Below, piece by piece: positions 1 through 8,244 of a stretch of 24,586 nucleotides of DNA (within the stretch, counting starts at the first letter, position 1; each line of letters starts with the position of its first letter). The stretch comes from CALJGI01 sp047618115. GTDB taxonomy: Bacteria; Pseudomonadota; Gammaproteobacteria; Pseudomonadales; Halieaceae. Under the pieces are notes generated by a model. It saw only the letters and a program-made list of their open reading frames with translations. It was not told the origin of the DNA and ran no database searches. Made by a program: the position numbers and the translations under genes. The stretch covers positions 1 through 24,586 of the forward strand of contig JBLHKV010000019.1 in NCBI GenBank assembly GCA_047618115.1. The letters run 5' to 3'.

Positions 1-393
1 AATCATCGCGGGGATATCGGGGTCGATAGTCTTGTCGGCAGACACAACGGTACAGATAACCTGTACTTCATTCATAAAGCCTTTGGCAAACAGCGGACGA
101 ATTGGACGATCTATCAATCTCGAGGTAAGCGTTTCCTTTTCTGAGGGGCGTCCTTCACGCTTGAAAAAGCCACCGGGGATTTTTCCTACCGCGTAGGTTT
201 TTTCGGTGTAGTGGACGGCCAGCGGAAAGAACGGCTGATTTGGCTTGGATTTTCTCTCTGCCACAACGGTAACCAGTACCGAGGTATTCTCAACAGTTAC
301 CAAAACCGCACCAGTTGCCTGTCTGGCAATTCGACCCGTTTCTAGGGTCACGGTTTGATTACCGTACTGAAATGTTTTCTTTACGGGATTCAC
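1..393 (-). CDS. pnp: Polyribonucleotide nucleotidyltransferase (PNPase), N-terminal part
   Basis: PNPase degrades RNA 3' to 5' using phosphate and is part of the RNA degradosome. Only the first 131 codons are in the window; the gene continues past base 1. The translation matches the first RNase PH-like domain of the family: QYGNQTVTLETGRIARQA near the start, then PGGFFKREGRPSE and RLIDRPIRPLF around residues 75-105. I place the start at a GTG at 391-393, because a GGAG Shine-Dalgarno sequence lies 7 nt before it and the following residues NPVKKTFQYG align with the E. coli N-terminus. An in-frame ATT directly before it is too close to the GGAG. It follows rpsO by 75 nt, the usual rpsO-pnp order, and is probably co-transcribed. 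Identity is certain; the exact start is likely. Confidence 0.95.
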   Translation of the reverse strand, partial: MNPVKKTFQYGNQTVTLETGRIARQATGAVLVTVENTSVLVTVVAERKSKPNQPFFPLAVHYTEKTYAVGKIPGGFFKREGRPSEKETLTSRLIDRPIRPLFAKGFMNEVQVICTVVSADKTIDPDIPAMI

Positions 394-419
394 AATTATT
401 CTCCAATAGTAGTTTCTGA

Positions 420-443
420 TTTGGGAGGGCCATCCCTCCCAAA
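420..443 (-). other. Strong hairpin between rpsO and pnp
   Basis: A perfect 10-bp inverted repeat (TTTGGGAGGG at 420-429, CCCTCCCAAA at 434-443) with a 4-nt loop lies in the rpsO-pnp gap. No U-tract follows it in the minus-strand transcript, so it looks more like an RNA-processing or stabilising stem than a full terminator. In E. coli the same gap holds a terminator and an RNase III site controlling pnp; a similar role here is inference. Confidence 0.5.
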
Positions 444-478
444 ACCTTTTCTAACGACACAATCTTTTCTAACGACGC
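443..478 (-). repeat. 18-bp tandem duplication over the rpsO stop codon
   Basis: Two adjacent 18-nt units (443-460 and 461-478) match at 16 of 18 positions. The unit includes the last two rpsO codons and its TAG stop, so the 3' untranslated copy repeats an RR-stop-like end. It looks like a small slippage duplication. Confidence 0.8.
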
Positions 479-738
479 AAGCCTTGACGCTTGATCAGGG
501 TGGTGTAACGTTCCAGACTCTTGCGCTTGAGATAGTCCAATAACTTCCGACGTTGGTTAACCATACGGATCAGACCGCGGCGGGAGTGGTGATCGTGCTT
601 GTGCTCGGCGAAATGGCCTTGCAATTGCTGGATGTTCGCCGTTAGCAGTGCAACTTGTACTTCCGGTGAACCGGTATCGCCCTCTGCTGTTTGATAGTCT
701 TTTACGACTGCTGCTTTTTCTTCAGCTGTTAATGACAT
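469..738 (-). CDS. rpsO: 30S ribosomal protein S15
   Basis: S15 is a primary binder of 16S rRNA in the platform of the small subunit and joins subunits through a contact with 23S rRNA. The 89-residue product has the family's usual length. It shows the helical core with GDTGSPEVQVALLT (residues about 21-34), LQGHFAEHKHDHHSRRGL and the terminal block RRKLLDYLKRKSLERY. The ATG start has a GAGG Shine-Dalgarno 9 nt upstream. It lies between truB and pnp as in E. coli. The 127-nt leader upstream holds two hairpin systems, which would suit the autogenous translational control known for S15 in E. coli, although the operator fold here is not proven. Confidence 0.98.
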   Translation of the reverse strand: MSLTAEEKAAVVKDYQTAEGDTGSPEVQVALLTANIQQLQGHFAEHKHDHHSRRGLIRMVNQRRKLLDYLKRKSLERYTTLIKRQGLRR

Positions 739-765
739 TGTGCTTTTCCTCGGTTGAATATGCCC

Positions 766-849
766 CGGGCGTTATTGCCCGTATATTGTGATGAGCCTGC
801 CCACGCATATTTATAGACAGGTTCCTCCTTTTGGAGGGTTAATCCCTCC
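766..849 (-). promoter_or_regulatory. Structured rpsO leader with competing hairpins
   Basis: In the truB-rpsO gap the minus transcript can form a CCCUCC/GGAGGG hairpin (833-838 with 844-849). The same GGAGG (833-837) could instead pair with CCTCC at 824-828, so the two are mutually exclusive. Closer to rpsO is a 5-bp stem with a 6-nt loop (CGGGC 766-770, GCCCG 777-781) about 30 nt before the ATG. This could be an S15 operator or an RNase processing site; the sequence alone does not decide. Confidence 0.35.
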
Positions 850-865
850 CCTAACTCACACCCTG

Positions 866-1792
866 TCAGAGGGTGCTCACCAAACGTTTGGGTGCTACGC
901 GCCCATCGTCCAGAATCTCTCCAATACCTAAAAATTCACCGGCTTCCAGCTCCAACCTCACCAAACCTGAGGTCGGTAAGTTGGGTACCAGTACAGGCTG
1001 GCCCTGCCGTACATAAAAACCACTGGCCTCACCTACCTTGATAAGGGGCAGATGACCCAGTGCCACATCTACCGGTGCCAGCAATGCATCCATCGCTCTA
1101 AACTCTTCTGAATCTCTCAAGCCCTGCAAGGTTTCAATGCCGACCATCATATCTTCAGTAAATGGCCCCGCCTGCACTCTGCGAAGTTTGGAAACATGTG
1201 CACCACAGCCAAGTGCCGCGCCCAGGTCTTCTGCCAGACTACGAATGTAAGTACCTTTACTACAGCTGACGTACACATCCAATTCGGCCTGCTCTCCCGG
1301 CCTGAATTCGAGTACATCATACTGATAGATAGTGACAGCTCTCGCTTTGCGCTCCACTACTTTGCCCTGGCGGGCCAGCTTGTATAGCCGCTGCCCCTCG
1401 TGCTTTAGCGCCGAAAACATTGATGGAACCTGGCTGATCTCGCCCCTGAAATTTTGCAACGCTACATCGATCTGCTCGCGGCTTACGGAAGCAGCGCTGG
1501 CGGTAGCAATTTCTTTGCCATCGGCATCGCCCGAGTCGGTACTTACACCAAGTATAAATGTACTCTTGTAAGCCTTATCGGCATCCAGCAGGAAGCCGGA
1601 GAATTTGGTCGCCTCGCCAAAGCATATTGGCAAAATGCCAGTCGCCAGCGGATCGAGACTACCGGTATGCCCTGCCTTAGCGGCATAGTACAAACTCTTC
1701 ACATTTTGCAGGCTGCGGTTAGAACTTTCACCAGCAGGTTTGTCCAGTATCAGCATGCCGTTTACTGGCCGTCCGCGCTTACTACGTCCCAT
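866..1792 (-). CDS. truB: tRNA pseudouridine(55) synthase TruB
   Basis: TruB converts U55 of the T-loop to pseudouridine in nearly all tRNAs and also acts as a tRNA chaperone. The 308-residue product has the family's usual length. The catalytic motif GHTGSLDPLATG contains the nucleophilic aspartate at about residue 47, preceded by the N-terminal NGMLILDKPAGESSN. Later motifs FSALKHEGQRLYKLAR and CSKGTYIRSLAEDLG are typical, and a C-terminal PUA-like domain covers about residues 245-308. The ATG lies 3 nt after the rbfA stop, so translation is probably coupled. It belongs to the nusA-infB-rbfA-truB operon, which gathers ribosome assembly and tRNA modification factors. Confidence 0.98.
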   Translation of the reverse strand: MGRSKRGRPVNGMLILDKPAGESSNRSLQNVKSLYYAAKAGHTGSLDPLATGILPICFGEATKFSGFLLDADKAYKSTFILGVSTDSGDADGKEIATASAASVSREQIDVALQNFRGEISQVPSMFSALKHEGQRLYKLARQGKVVERKARAVTIYQYDVLEFRPGEQAELDVYVSCSKGTYIRSLAEDLGAALGCGAHVSKLRRVQAGPFTEDMMVGIETLQGLRDSEEFRAMDALLAPVDVALGHLPLIKVGEASGFYVRQGQPVLVPNLPTSGLVRLELEAGEFLGIGEILDDGRVAPKRLVSTL

Positions 1793-1795
1793 CGT

Positions 1796-2194
1796 TCAGG
1801 ACTGCTCGGTGTCGTCAGTCGAACTGCCTAAATTACGATCCGACTCCGCTGCCTTTTCTATCAGGTCGCTCAAGTGTCGACCGCGACTGACACTCGTGTC
1901 GTATACAAATTTAAGATGTGGGGTAACGCGCATATTACTGCCACGTGCAATCTTCGACCTGAAAAATCCCGCAGCTTTATTCAACACTTCGGTTGATTCT
2001 TTGGCGTCTTCAACGTTGTCTGCAGTAAGGGAGGTGTAGTACACCTTAGCATGGCCCATGTCTCTGCTGACTTCCACCTCGGTAATACTCACCATTCCAA
2101 TACGGGGGTCACGCAGTTCAAATTGGATAAGACCGGACAACTCCCTTTTCAGGGAGTCGGCTACGCGCTGTGTTCTACTAAATTCTCTTGGCAT
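1796..2194 (-). CDS. rbfA: 30S ribosome-binding factor RbfA
   Basis: RbfA is a small KH-type RNA-binding protein needed for late maturation of 16S rRNA and the 30S subunit, important in cold. The 132-residue product starts with PREFSRTQRVADSLKRELS and contains LRDPRIGMVSITEVEVSRD and MRVTPHLKFVYDTS, all strong family motifs. The C-terminus (about 115-132) is a short acidic and serine-rich tail, probably disordered. It starts 11 nt after infB and ends 3 nt before truB, so it is read as part of one operon. Confidence 0.98.
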   Translation of the reverse strand: MPREFSRTQRVADSLKRELSGLIQFELRDPRIGMVSITEVEVSRDMGHAKVYYTSLTADNVEDAKESTEVLNKAAGFFRSKIARGSNMRVTPHLKFVYDTSVSRGRHLSDLIEKAAESDRNLGSSTDDTEQS

Positions 2195-2205
2195 ATGCGT
2201 GGACT

Positions 2206-4908
2206 CTACAAAGAGCGGGCAATTTCCTTAACTTCAAATACTTCAATCTGATCGCCTGGACGCACATCGTTATAGTTTTTGACGCCAATACCACATTCAG
2301 TACCGTTACGAACTTCGGCAGCATCGTCCTTAAACCGGCGCAAAGATTCTAACTCGCCTTCATATATAACCACGGAGTCTCGCAGAACCCGAATGGGTCG
2401 AGACCGGTAAATGGTTCCCTCGATAACCATACAGCCTGCAATCTGGCCAAATTTGGGCGACTTAAAGACATCGCGAACCTCTGCAATCCCAAGGATCTCT
2501 TCGCGTAGCTCTGGCGACAACATCCCGCTGAGCGCAGCTTTAACATCGTCGATCAGATCGTAGATAACGTTGTAGTAACGTAGATCTATCCCTTCGCTTT
2601 CTACCAACCGTTTTGCTCCACCCTCGGCCCGGACATTGAATCCGAAAATGACCGCACCGGTAGTCGTCGCTAAATTAACGTCCGACTCGGCGATACCGCC
2701 AACGCCACCGCTGACAATGTTGACCTGGACTTCATCGTTACCCAGATCGAGCAGAGCTGATTGTATTGCCTCAAGTGAACCGCGTACGTCGGCTTTGATG
2801 ACGATGTTAAGAATATCAACCTTTCCAGCAGTCATCCCGGCAAACATATTTTCCAGTTTAGATGCCGCTTGGTGTTGTATCTTATTGTCTTGATGCTTCT
2901 CCTGACGGAACAGCGCAACTTCTCGTGCTCGCTTTTCGCTCTCGACAACAGCGAATGTATCACCCGCATCGGGAGTACCATCCAGACCCAGAATCTCGAC
3001 AGGAATGGAGGGCCCAGCACTTTCTATCGGCTTACCATTTTCGTCAAGCATGGCCCGAACGCGACCAGAGCAGACCCCGGCGAGAACGATATCGCCCTGT
3101 TTCAACGTGCCTTCCTGCACCAGTACCGACGCGACCGGACCACGACCCTTGTCGAGACGTGACTCAATAACAATTCCCTTACCGGGAATATCTAGCGCGG
3201 CGGTTAATTCCAGCAATTCAGCCTGCATGGAAATCGCGTCGAGAAGATCATCGATACCTTCTCCCGAATGAGCCGAAACCTGGATAAACTGCGTGTCACC
3301 ACCCCAGTCCTCTGGAATGACATCCTTGCCGGCGAGTTCGCTTTTCACTCGCTCTGGATCTGCCCCTTCTTTATCCATCTTGTTAACGGCGACAATGATA
3401 GGCACTCCAGCGGCGCGAGCGTGTATCACCGCTTCTTCGGTCTGTGGCATAACGCCATCATCCGCCGCGACAACCAGAATGACGATATCCGTACTCTTGG
3501 CACCACGTGCCCGCATCGCAGTAAATGCCGCGTGGCCGGGGGTGTCGAGAAAAGAAATCATGCCCTTGTCGGTGGTCACGTGATAGGCACCTATATGCTG
3601 GGTGATCCCACCGGCTTCACCGTCTGCAACTTTCGTTTTGCGTATGTAATCGAGCAGAGACGTTTTACCGTGATCGACGTGACCCATAACGGTCACAACC
3701 GGAGCACGCGTTTCCTCTGTACCCTGGTGAGTACTGAGAAGCTCTTCCAGTTGCTCTTCGATAGCGTCCCCACTCACCAACTTATAACTATGTCCCATCT
3801 CTTCAACCACGAGCATCGCGGTATCTTGATCGATAACCTGGTTAATGGTGGCCATAGCGCCGAGCTTCATTAACTCTTTGATGACCACCCCAGCTTTAAC
3901 TGACATTCGCTGAGCGAGCTCAGCCACAGTGATCGACTCACCCAGCCTGACCTCCGCCAATTTTTTCTCAGTGGGCATTTCAAATCCATGCTTGTGATGT
4001 TCTTCGTGAGATCGGCCCACTTTTTTCCGGCCACGGCGGCGATCGAAACCCGATTCTGCAGCTTCCAGATCTCGAATCGATAAATTATGTCCACGCTTCT
4101 TGCCGCGACTGACATCGTCCAGCCGGCTGCGACTGCGTTTCTTGTTTTTGTCCTTATCTGGCTCTCGATCGCTGCGCGCCGGCGCATCTTGACGCTTAAA
4201 GCGACCAGGCTTTGCAGTAGCAGGATCATCAGAGTCTGGTGGAGGAGCGGTCGGCGTCGGTGCGACTCTCGCCACCTTGGCGGCTTTTACAGCCTCCTCT
4301 TCAGCAGTTCTTTTAGCTGTTATGGCGCGCTCGCGGCGATCCTTTTCATCAATTTCTTTCTGCTTGCGTCGTGCAGCTGCACGCTGGCGCAGAATTTCCG
4401 GGTCCAGCTCAATTTCATGACTGGCGTCGACCTCGACCTCGGCTTCAACCTCGGCCGATTCTACTTCCTCGACCTCGACAATTTCTTCATCGGGAACCGC
4501 TTCGAACTCGTCGTTATGCGTTGCAGTGACCTCGGTTAGAGAATCTTCCGCCATATTCAACGCGTCGATATCTTCATTTAACTCTTCGGCTTCACCATCG
4601 GCATCCTCACGTTTGATATACGTGCGCTTCTTGCGAACTTCGACGTTAACTGTTTTCTTGCTTCTACCCTGGGTCCCGCTGGTTTTCAGCGTGCTCAGCG
4701 TCTTGCGCTTCAGGGTAATTTTCTTTGGGGCAACCTCAGACTCCCCGTGGCTACGCTTAAGATAGGCGAGAAGAGTTTTCTTGTCCTCATCGGACACTTC
4801 CTGGTCGGCATCGGTGTGAGCCAATCCAGCCTCTTTCATTTGTTTCAACACCCGATCAGCCGATGCTCCGACTACTTCTGCGAGTTGCTGAACCGTGACT
4901 TGCGCCAT
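2206..4908 (-). CDS. infB: Translation initiation factor IF-2
   Basis: IF-2 is the GTPase that brings fMet-tRNA to the 30S subunit and promotes joining of the 50S. The 900-residue length is close to E. coli's 890. Residues 1-55 form an IF2_N domain. Residues about 60-310 are a long, charged, low-complexity linker with an acidic Glu/Val-rich run near 130-170 and a basic Arg/Lys-rich run near 240-300. A second IF2_N-like domain follows (AELAQRMSVKAGVVIKELMK). The G domain starts with GHVDHGKT at about residues 408-415, then DTPGH (G3) and NKMD (G4). Domains for fMet-tRNA binding occupy the C-terminus. It lies 23 nt after nusA and 11 nt before rbfA. The start ATG is supported by the conserved MAQVTVQQLAE N-terminus and upstream AGGAGA. 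Confidence 0.99.
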   Translation of the reverse strand: MAQVTVQQLAEVVGASADRVLKQMKEAGLAHTDADQEVSDEDKKTLLAYLKRSHGESEVAPKKITLKRKTLSTLKTSGTQGRSKKTVNVEVRKKRTYIKREDADGEAEELNEDIDALNMAEDSLTEVTATHNDEFEAVPDEEIVEVEEVESAEVEAEVEVDASHEIELDPEILRQRAAARRKQKEIDEKDRRERAITAKRTAEEEAVKAAKVARVAPTPTAPPPDSDDPATAKPGRFKRQDAPARSDREPDKDKNKKRSRSRLDDVSRGKKRGHNLSIRDLEAAESGFDRRRGRKKVGRSHEEHHKHGFEMPTEKKLAEVRLGESITVAELAQRMSVKAGVVIKELMKLGAMATINQVIDQDTAMLVVEEMGHSYKLVSGDAIEEQLEELLSTHQGTEETRAPVVTVMGHVDHGKTSLLDYIRKTKVADGEAGGITQHIGAYHVTTDKGMISFLDTPGHAAFTAMRARGAKSTDIVILVVAADDGVMPQTEEAVIHARAAGVPIIVAVNKMDKEGADPERVKSELAGKDVIPEDWGGDTQFIQVSAHSGEGIDDLLDAISMQAELLELTAALDIPGKGIVIESRLDKGRGPVASVLVQEGTLKQGDIVLAGVCSGRVRAMLDENGKPIESAGPSIPVEILGLDGTPDAGDTFAVVESEKRAREVALFRQEKHQDNKIQHQAASKLENMFAGMTAGKVDILNIVIKADVRGSLEAIQSALLDLGNDEVQVNIVSGGVGGIAESDVNLATTTGAVIFGFNVRAEGGAKRLVESEGIDLRYYNVIYDLIDDVKAALSGMLSPELREEILGIAEVRDVFKSPKFGQIAGCMVIEGTIYRSRPIRVLRDSVVIYEGELESLRRFKDDAAEVRNGTECGIGVKNYNDVRPGDQIEVFEVKEIARSL

Positions 4909-4931
4909 CCGTATTCTCCTTTAAGCCTATC

Positions 4932-6437
4932 TTAGCTACCCTGTTCTGACTCTTCTTCCGCAAACCAGGGCGCCCGCGCGGTCATAATCAGTTCCCCCGC
5001 ACGCTCTTTGTCTAAATCTTCAATATCAATCAAATCTTCAATGGACTGTTCGGCTAGATCTTCCATCGTAACAATATTGCGACTGGCCAAAATATAGGCC
5101 AGGTGCTTATCCATCCCCTCCATGTTCAGAAGATCTTCCTGGGGCTCATTAACCCCCAGTTTTTCTTCGGAGGCAATTGCCTGAGTAAGCAGAGCATCCT
5201 TGGCGCGGGAGCGTAGCTCCTCCGCAATTTCCTCATCGAAACCTTCAATTGCGATCATTTCTTCAAGCGGCACGTAGGCCACTTCTTCCAATGTCGTAAA
5301 GCCTTCTTCAACCAGAATTTCAGCGACCTCTGCATCGACATCCAAGCCGGTGACGAAGATCTGAATAACGGCGCCCGCTTCTGCCTCGTGCTTATCAGCT
5401 GCCTCATCGATGCTCATCACATTGATGGTCCAACCCGTCAGCTGTGAAGCCAGGCGAACGTTTTGACCTCGGCCGCCAATTGCCTGGGCCAGGTTATCTT
5501 CTGAGACGGCAACGTCCATGGTACGGCTGTCTTCATCGACAACAATCGACTCGACCTCGGCGGGTGACATGGCATTAATCACCAACTGGGCAGGGTTGTC
5601 GTCCCACAACACAATATCTACGCGCTCATTATCGAGTTCGTTCGATACTGCCTGCACTCTGGAGCCTCGCATACCCACACAAGCACCAATAGGGTCAATA
5701 CGGCCATCATTGGTCTTCACGGCTATCTTCGCCCGTGAACCGGGATCACGAGCGGCGGCCCGAATTTCGATCACCTCTTCCGCAATCTCTGGCACTTCAA
5801 TCTTGAACAGTTCTATCAACATTTCCGGACAGGAACGGCTCAACAGCAACTGTGGGCCACGAGGTTCGGGACTGATATCTTGCAGAATCGCTCGTACCCG
5901 ATCACCCATGCGAAAGGTTTCACGGCCGACCAATGCTTCCCGTGGCAGTAAACCTTCGGCGTTGTTGCCGAGATCGACGATGACGTTGTCGCGGGTCACT
6001 TTCTTGACGGTACCACTAATCAACTCGCCGAGTCGGCTCTTGTACTCTTCAATAACCTGCGCTCGCTCTGCTTCGCGCACACGCTGCACAATGACCTGTT
6101 TAGCGGTCTGAGCGGCTATGCGCCCAAACTCTACATTTTCTATCTGCTCTTCATGAATATCGCCAATCTGCAGCTTCACATCGACTTCTGCCGCTTCCTC
6201 AGTCGTGAATTGAGTGCCCAGCAACGCCATTTCATCATCGGCAACTACCAGCCAACGCCGGGTAGTCACGTAGCTACCATCTTCGCGATCGATGATTACT
6301 TCGATATCGGAATCTTCGTCATAGCGCTTTTTGGCGGCAGTCGCCAACGCCAACTCAATGGCCTCGAAGATAATCTCTTCGGCTACACCCTTTTCATTCG
6401 ATACTGCTTCTGCAACCAGCAATATTTCCTTATTCAT
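4932..6437 (-). CDS. nusA: Transcription termination/antitermination factor NusA
   Basis: NusA binds RNA polymerase and controls pausing, termination and antitermination, including on rRNA operons. The 501-residue product (E. coli 495) begins with the polymerase-binding N-terminal domain (MNKEILLVAEAVSNEKGV). An S1 domain spans about residues 135-200 (ISGTVKKVTRDNVIVDLG), and two KH domains follow (GACVGMRGSRVQAV and AIGGRGQNVRLASQLTGW). The C-terminus carries two acidic repeats (about 365-425 and 440-495), the form found in gammaproteobacteria, ending in an acidic EEESEQ tail. It sits between rimP (42-nt gap) and infB (23-nt gap). Confidence 0.99.
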   Translation of the reverse strand: MNKEILLVAEAVSNEKGVAEEIIFEAIELALATAAKKRYDEDSDIEVIIDREDGSYVTTRRWLVVADDEMALLGTQFTTEEAAEVDVKLQIGDIHEEQIENVEFGRIAAQTAKQVIVQRVREAERAQVIEEYKSRLGELISGTVKKVTRDNVIVDLGNNAEGLLPREALVGRETFRMGDRVRAILQDISPEPRGPQLLLSRSCPEMLIELFKIEVPEIAEEVIEIRAAARDPGSRAKIAVKTNDGRIDPIGACVGMRGSRVQAVSNELDNERVDIVLWDDNPAQLVINAMSPAEVESIVVDEDSRTMDVAVSEDNLAQAIGGRGQNVRLASQLTGWTINVMSIDEAADKHEAEAGAVIQIFVTGLDVDAEVAEILVEEGFTTLEEVAYVPLEEMIAIEGFDEEIAEELRSRAKDALLTQAIASEEKLGVNEPQEDLLNMEGMDKHLAYILASRNIVTMEDLAEQSIEDLIDIEDLDKERAGELIMTARAPWFAEEESEQGS

Positions 6438-6479
6438 CGACGCCTCTTCTGTTCAAATACCGACGGAAATTACCCGCCT

Positions 6480-6953
6480 TTAACTTTTCTTCTTTTCCGG
6501 TCGTATTACCGGTTCAATTACTGCCTTATCTATAGACCCGAAGGGCAATAAATATTCATCATCATCAATTCGCAGCACAATATCTTCGCCTTCTACGGCG
6601 CTGAGTATGCCCTTGAACTTACGCCTGCCCTCGTAGGGCGCGCGTAAACGCAACTGCAGTGGCTCACCGATATACATCTGGTACTGCTCAAGATTGAACA
6701 GTGACCGATTGACACCGGGTGACGATACTTCAAGCGTATACTCGCCAGTGATGGGGTCTTCAACGTCAAAAACCGCGCTCACCTGACGACTCACTTCCGC
6801 ACAATCGTCAACCGTTATACCCTTGTCGCTGTCGATAAATATTCTCAACAAGGTATGCCTGCCCTGGGAATTGTGTTCCAGACCCCACAGAACAAAGCCG
6901 AGCGCGGCTACCGCCGGCTCAACCAGAGAATGTAAATCCTGTTCTCTTGCCAA
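6480..6953 (-). CDS. rimP: Ribosome maturation factor RimP
   Basis: RimP is needed for assembly of the 30S subunit. The 157-residue product aligns with E. coli RimP across its length: DSDKGITVDDCAEVSRQVSA, VEDPITGEYTLEVSSPGVNR, then a C-terminal SH3-like domain rich in beta strands. The frame is open further upstream to 7031, but that extension runs through a transcription terminator hairpin and does not resemble RimP. I place the start at a TTG (6951-6953) with GAGG 5 nt upstream; the protein then begins LAREQDLHSLVEP (first residue Met in practice), matching the family N-terminus. It heads the protein-coding part of the nusA-infB operon, after the initiator tRNA gene. Confidence 0.93.
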   Translation of the reverse strand: MAREQDLHSLVEPAVAALGFVLWGLEHNSQGRHTLLRIFIDSDKGITVDDCAEVSRQVSAVFDVEDPITGEYTLEVSSPGVNRSLFNLEQYQMYIGEPLQLRLRAPYEGRRKFKGILSAVEGEDIVLRIDDDEYLLPFGSIDKAVIEPVIRPEKKKS

Positions 6954-6983
6954 ATTCGCCTCGCAATCAAATACCCCATAAAC

Positions 6984-7008
6984 AAAAAGCCCCTTCGAGA
7001 AGGGGCTT
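6984..7008 (-). terminator. Intrinsic terminator between tRNA-fMet and rimP
   Basis: A perfect 9-bp stem (AAGCCCCTT 6987-6995 with AAGGGGCTT 7000-7008, loop CGAG) is followed in the minus transcript by five U residues (6988-6984, the first two shared with the stem). It starts 26 nt after the tRNA CCA end and ends about 30 nt before the rimP start. It would separate the abundant tRNA from the downstream mRNA, with read-through feeding rimP-nusA-infB. Confidence 0.85.
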
Positions 7009-7033
7009 TCTATCAGCATGCAGGCACGCAATA

Positions 7034-7110
<77 letters not shown>

Positions 7111-7193
7111 TCTAAACCTTTTTGCGCGAAGACCCTTAGTCCTCCGCTTTCGAACCCTTTTCCAACAATTTCTGGTCCGAATTAAGGGGGTGA

Positions 7194-7222
7194 ATTATAG
7201 GGACGCCCCCACCTCTGGTCAA
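7194..7222 (-). promoter_or_regulatory. Sigma-70 promoter for tRNA-fMet and the rimP-nusA operon
   Basis: On the minus strand TTGACC (-35, 7217-7222), a 17-nt spacer and a perfect TATAAT (-10, 7194-7199) lie about 84 nt before the tRNA. The bases after the -10 are TCACCCCCT, a GC-rich discriminator typical of stable-RNA promoters under stringent (ppGpp) control. That regulation is inference from the sequence type. Confidence 0.85.
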
Positions 7223-7401
7223 GCGCTGTGGCATCTAAAAATACCAAATACTCCGAGGAAGAGCTTTTAACTTTAACACAATATAAAACAATAGCTTAGG
7301 ATATAATCGTAGCTGTAAATCGACTATTACCGAACGAAAAAATCAAAAGAGTGCGCAATCCAGAGTAAAACGAAGCCCCCCAAAGCGTGCCGCAATTACC
7401 T
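7223..7401. other. AT-rich spacer between the tRNA-fMet promoter and carbonic anhydrase
   Basis: I see no gene here. The stretch next to the promoter is AT-rich (7268-7330), which could help the tRNA promoter as an upstream element; no convincing terminator for the carbonic anhydrase gene is seen. Confidence 0.4.
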
Positions 7402-7998
7402 TTATACTGCGCTGATCGGCGCCTGTAACTCGTTCAATACACCGTTTTCAATATTGTAAATACAGCCGTGGACTGACAGATCCATCCCGCGATTCCAGGC
7501 TCCTTTCACTATTGTGGTATTACAGACATTGGTAACCTGCTCAATAACATTAAGCTCACATAGCAAATCGCCTCGCAACTCGGGATCCACCTCCTCCAGA
7601 ATAGCGCTATTCAATCGCGCGACATCCTTTATATGCCGCAACCAATTATCGATGAGCCCCAGTTCTTTGTCGTCCACCGCCGCCTTAACACCGCTACAAC
7701 CATAGTGACCACAGACAATGATGTGTTTAACCGCCAACACCTCCACAGCAAACTGTATGACAGACAGACAATTAAGGTCTGTGTGAACCACGACATTAGC
7801 TATATTGCGGTGCACGAAAACTTCACCGGGAGGTAGATCGACAATTTGATTCGCCGATACGCGGCTATCGGAACAACCTATCCAAAGGTACTCAGGCGTT
7901 TGCTGTTGCGCCAGTCGATGAAAAAAATCGGGCTCCCGTTCCGTGATCGCCTCGGACCAGGCCTTATTTCTTGCGAGTAGATGATCCAGTGAACTCAT
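7402..7998 (-). CDS. can: Beta-class carbonic anhydrase
   Basis: The enzyme interconverts CO2 and bicarbonate in the cytoplasm, supplying bicarbonate for reactions such as carbamoyl phosphate and fatty acid synthesis. From the ATG at 7998 the product has 198 residues, the usual size. The zinc ligands and active site fall at Cys42, Asp44 with Arg46 (CSDSR), His98 and Cys101 (GHYGCSG), the same numbering as E. coli Can. The frame stays open upstream to 8094, but the extra 32 residues do not resemble the family, so I use the internal ATG before SSLDHLLARNKAW. No clear Shine-Dalgarno is visible. It lies in the accessory pocket between the two tRNA genes and is transcribed toward tRNA-fMet. Confidence 0.95.
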   Translation of the reverse strand: MSSLDHLLARNKAWSEAITEREPDFFHRLAQQQTPEYLWIGCSDSRVSANQIVDLPPGEVFVHRNIANVVVHTDLNCLSVIQFAVEVLAVKHIIVCGHYGCSGVKAAVDDKELGLIDNWLRHIKDVARLNSAILEEVDPELRGDLLCELNVIEQVTNVCNTTIVKGAWNRGMDLSVHGCIYNIENGVLNELQAPISAV

Positions 7999-8157
7999 AG
8001 TGTTAGTGCGCCGCGCTTGATAGACAACCTCTAAGCACACATCATAACTTACCGAGTACGGTCGCGCATTCAAGATAATCAGTAACTGGTTCACTAAGCA
8101 TAGTAACTACCAGCATGAAGGGATACAGACAATCAGGGATGGTAAAGCATGATCAGC

Positions 8158-8244
8158 ATGAAAAAAACGTCAGTTCTTGACCCCCAGAACCGGGCATTCC
8201 CGGCTCCGATTGCCTATGGACCAGGCCGACTGGCCGAGATATAG
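8158..8244 (+). pseudogene. Possible 5' relic of an iron-containing alcohol dehydrogenase gene
   Basis: An ATG opens a 28-codon frame that ends in TAG. Its latter half reads FPAPIAYGPGRLAEI, which resembles the N-terminal strand and Gly-rich turn of iron-containing alcohol dehydrogenases (F-x-x-P-x-x-I-x-F/Y-G-x-G-x-L-x-E-L). No continuation of the family is visible in any frame afterwards, so it would be a truncated remnant. It has no good Shine-Dalgarno. It could also be a chance short frame; the match rests on memory of the family pattern. Confidence 0.3.

Noticed and set aside
3268..3873. A 201-codon plus-strand frame inside infB
   Set aside because: It is antisense to the conserved IF-2 G domain and shows no protein-like motifs.
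5518..6111. A 197-codon plus-strand frame inside nusA
   Set aside because: It is an antisense shadow rich in Ser/Arg/Thr, as expected from the opposite strand of an acidic coding region.
7290..7320. A plus-strand TATAAT at about 7300
   Set aside because: No -35 at a proper distance and no plus-strand gene downstream.
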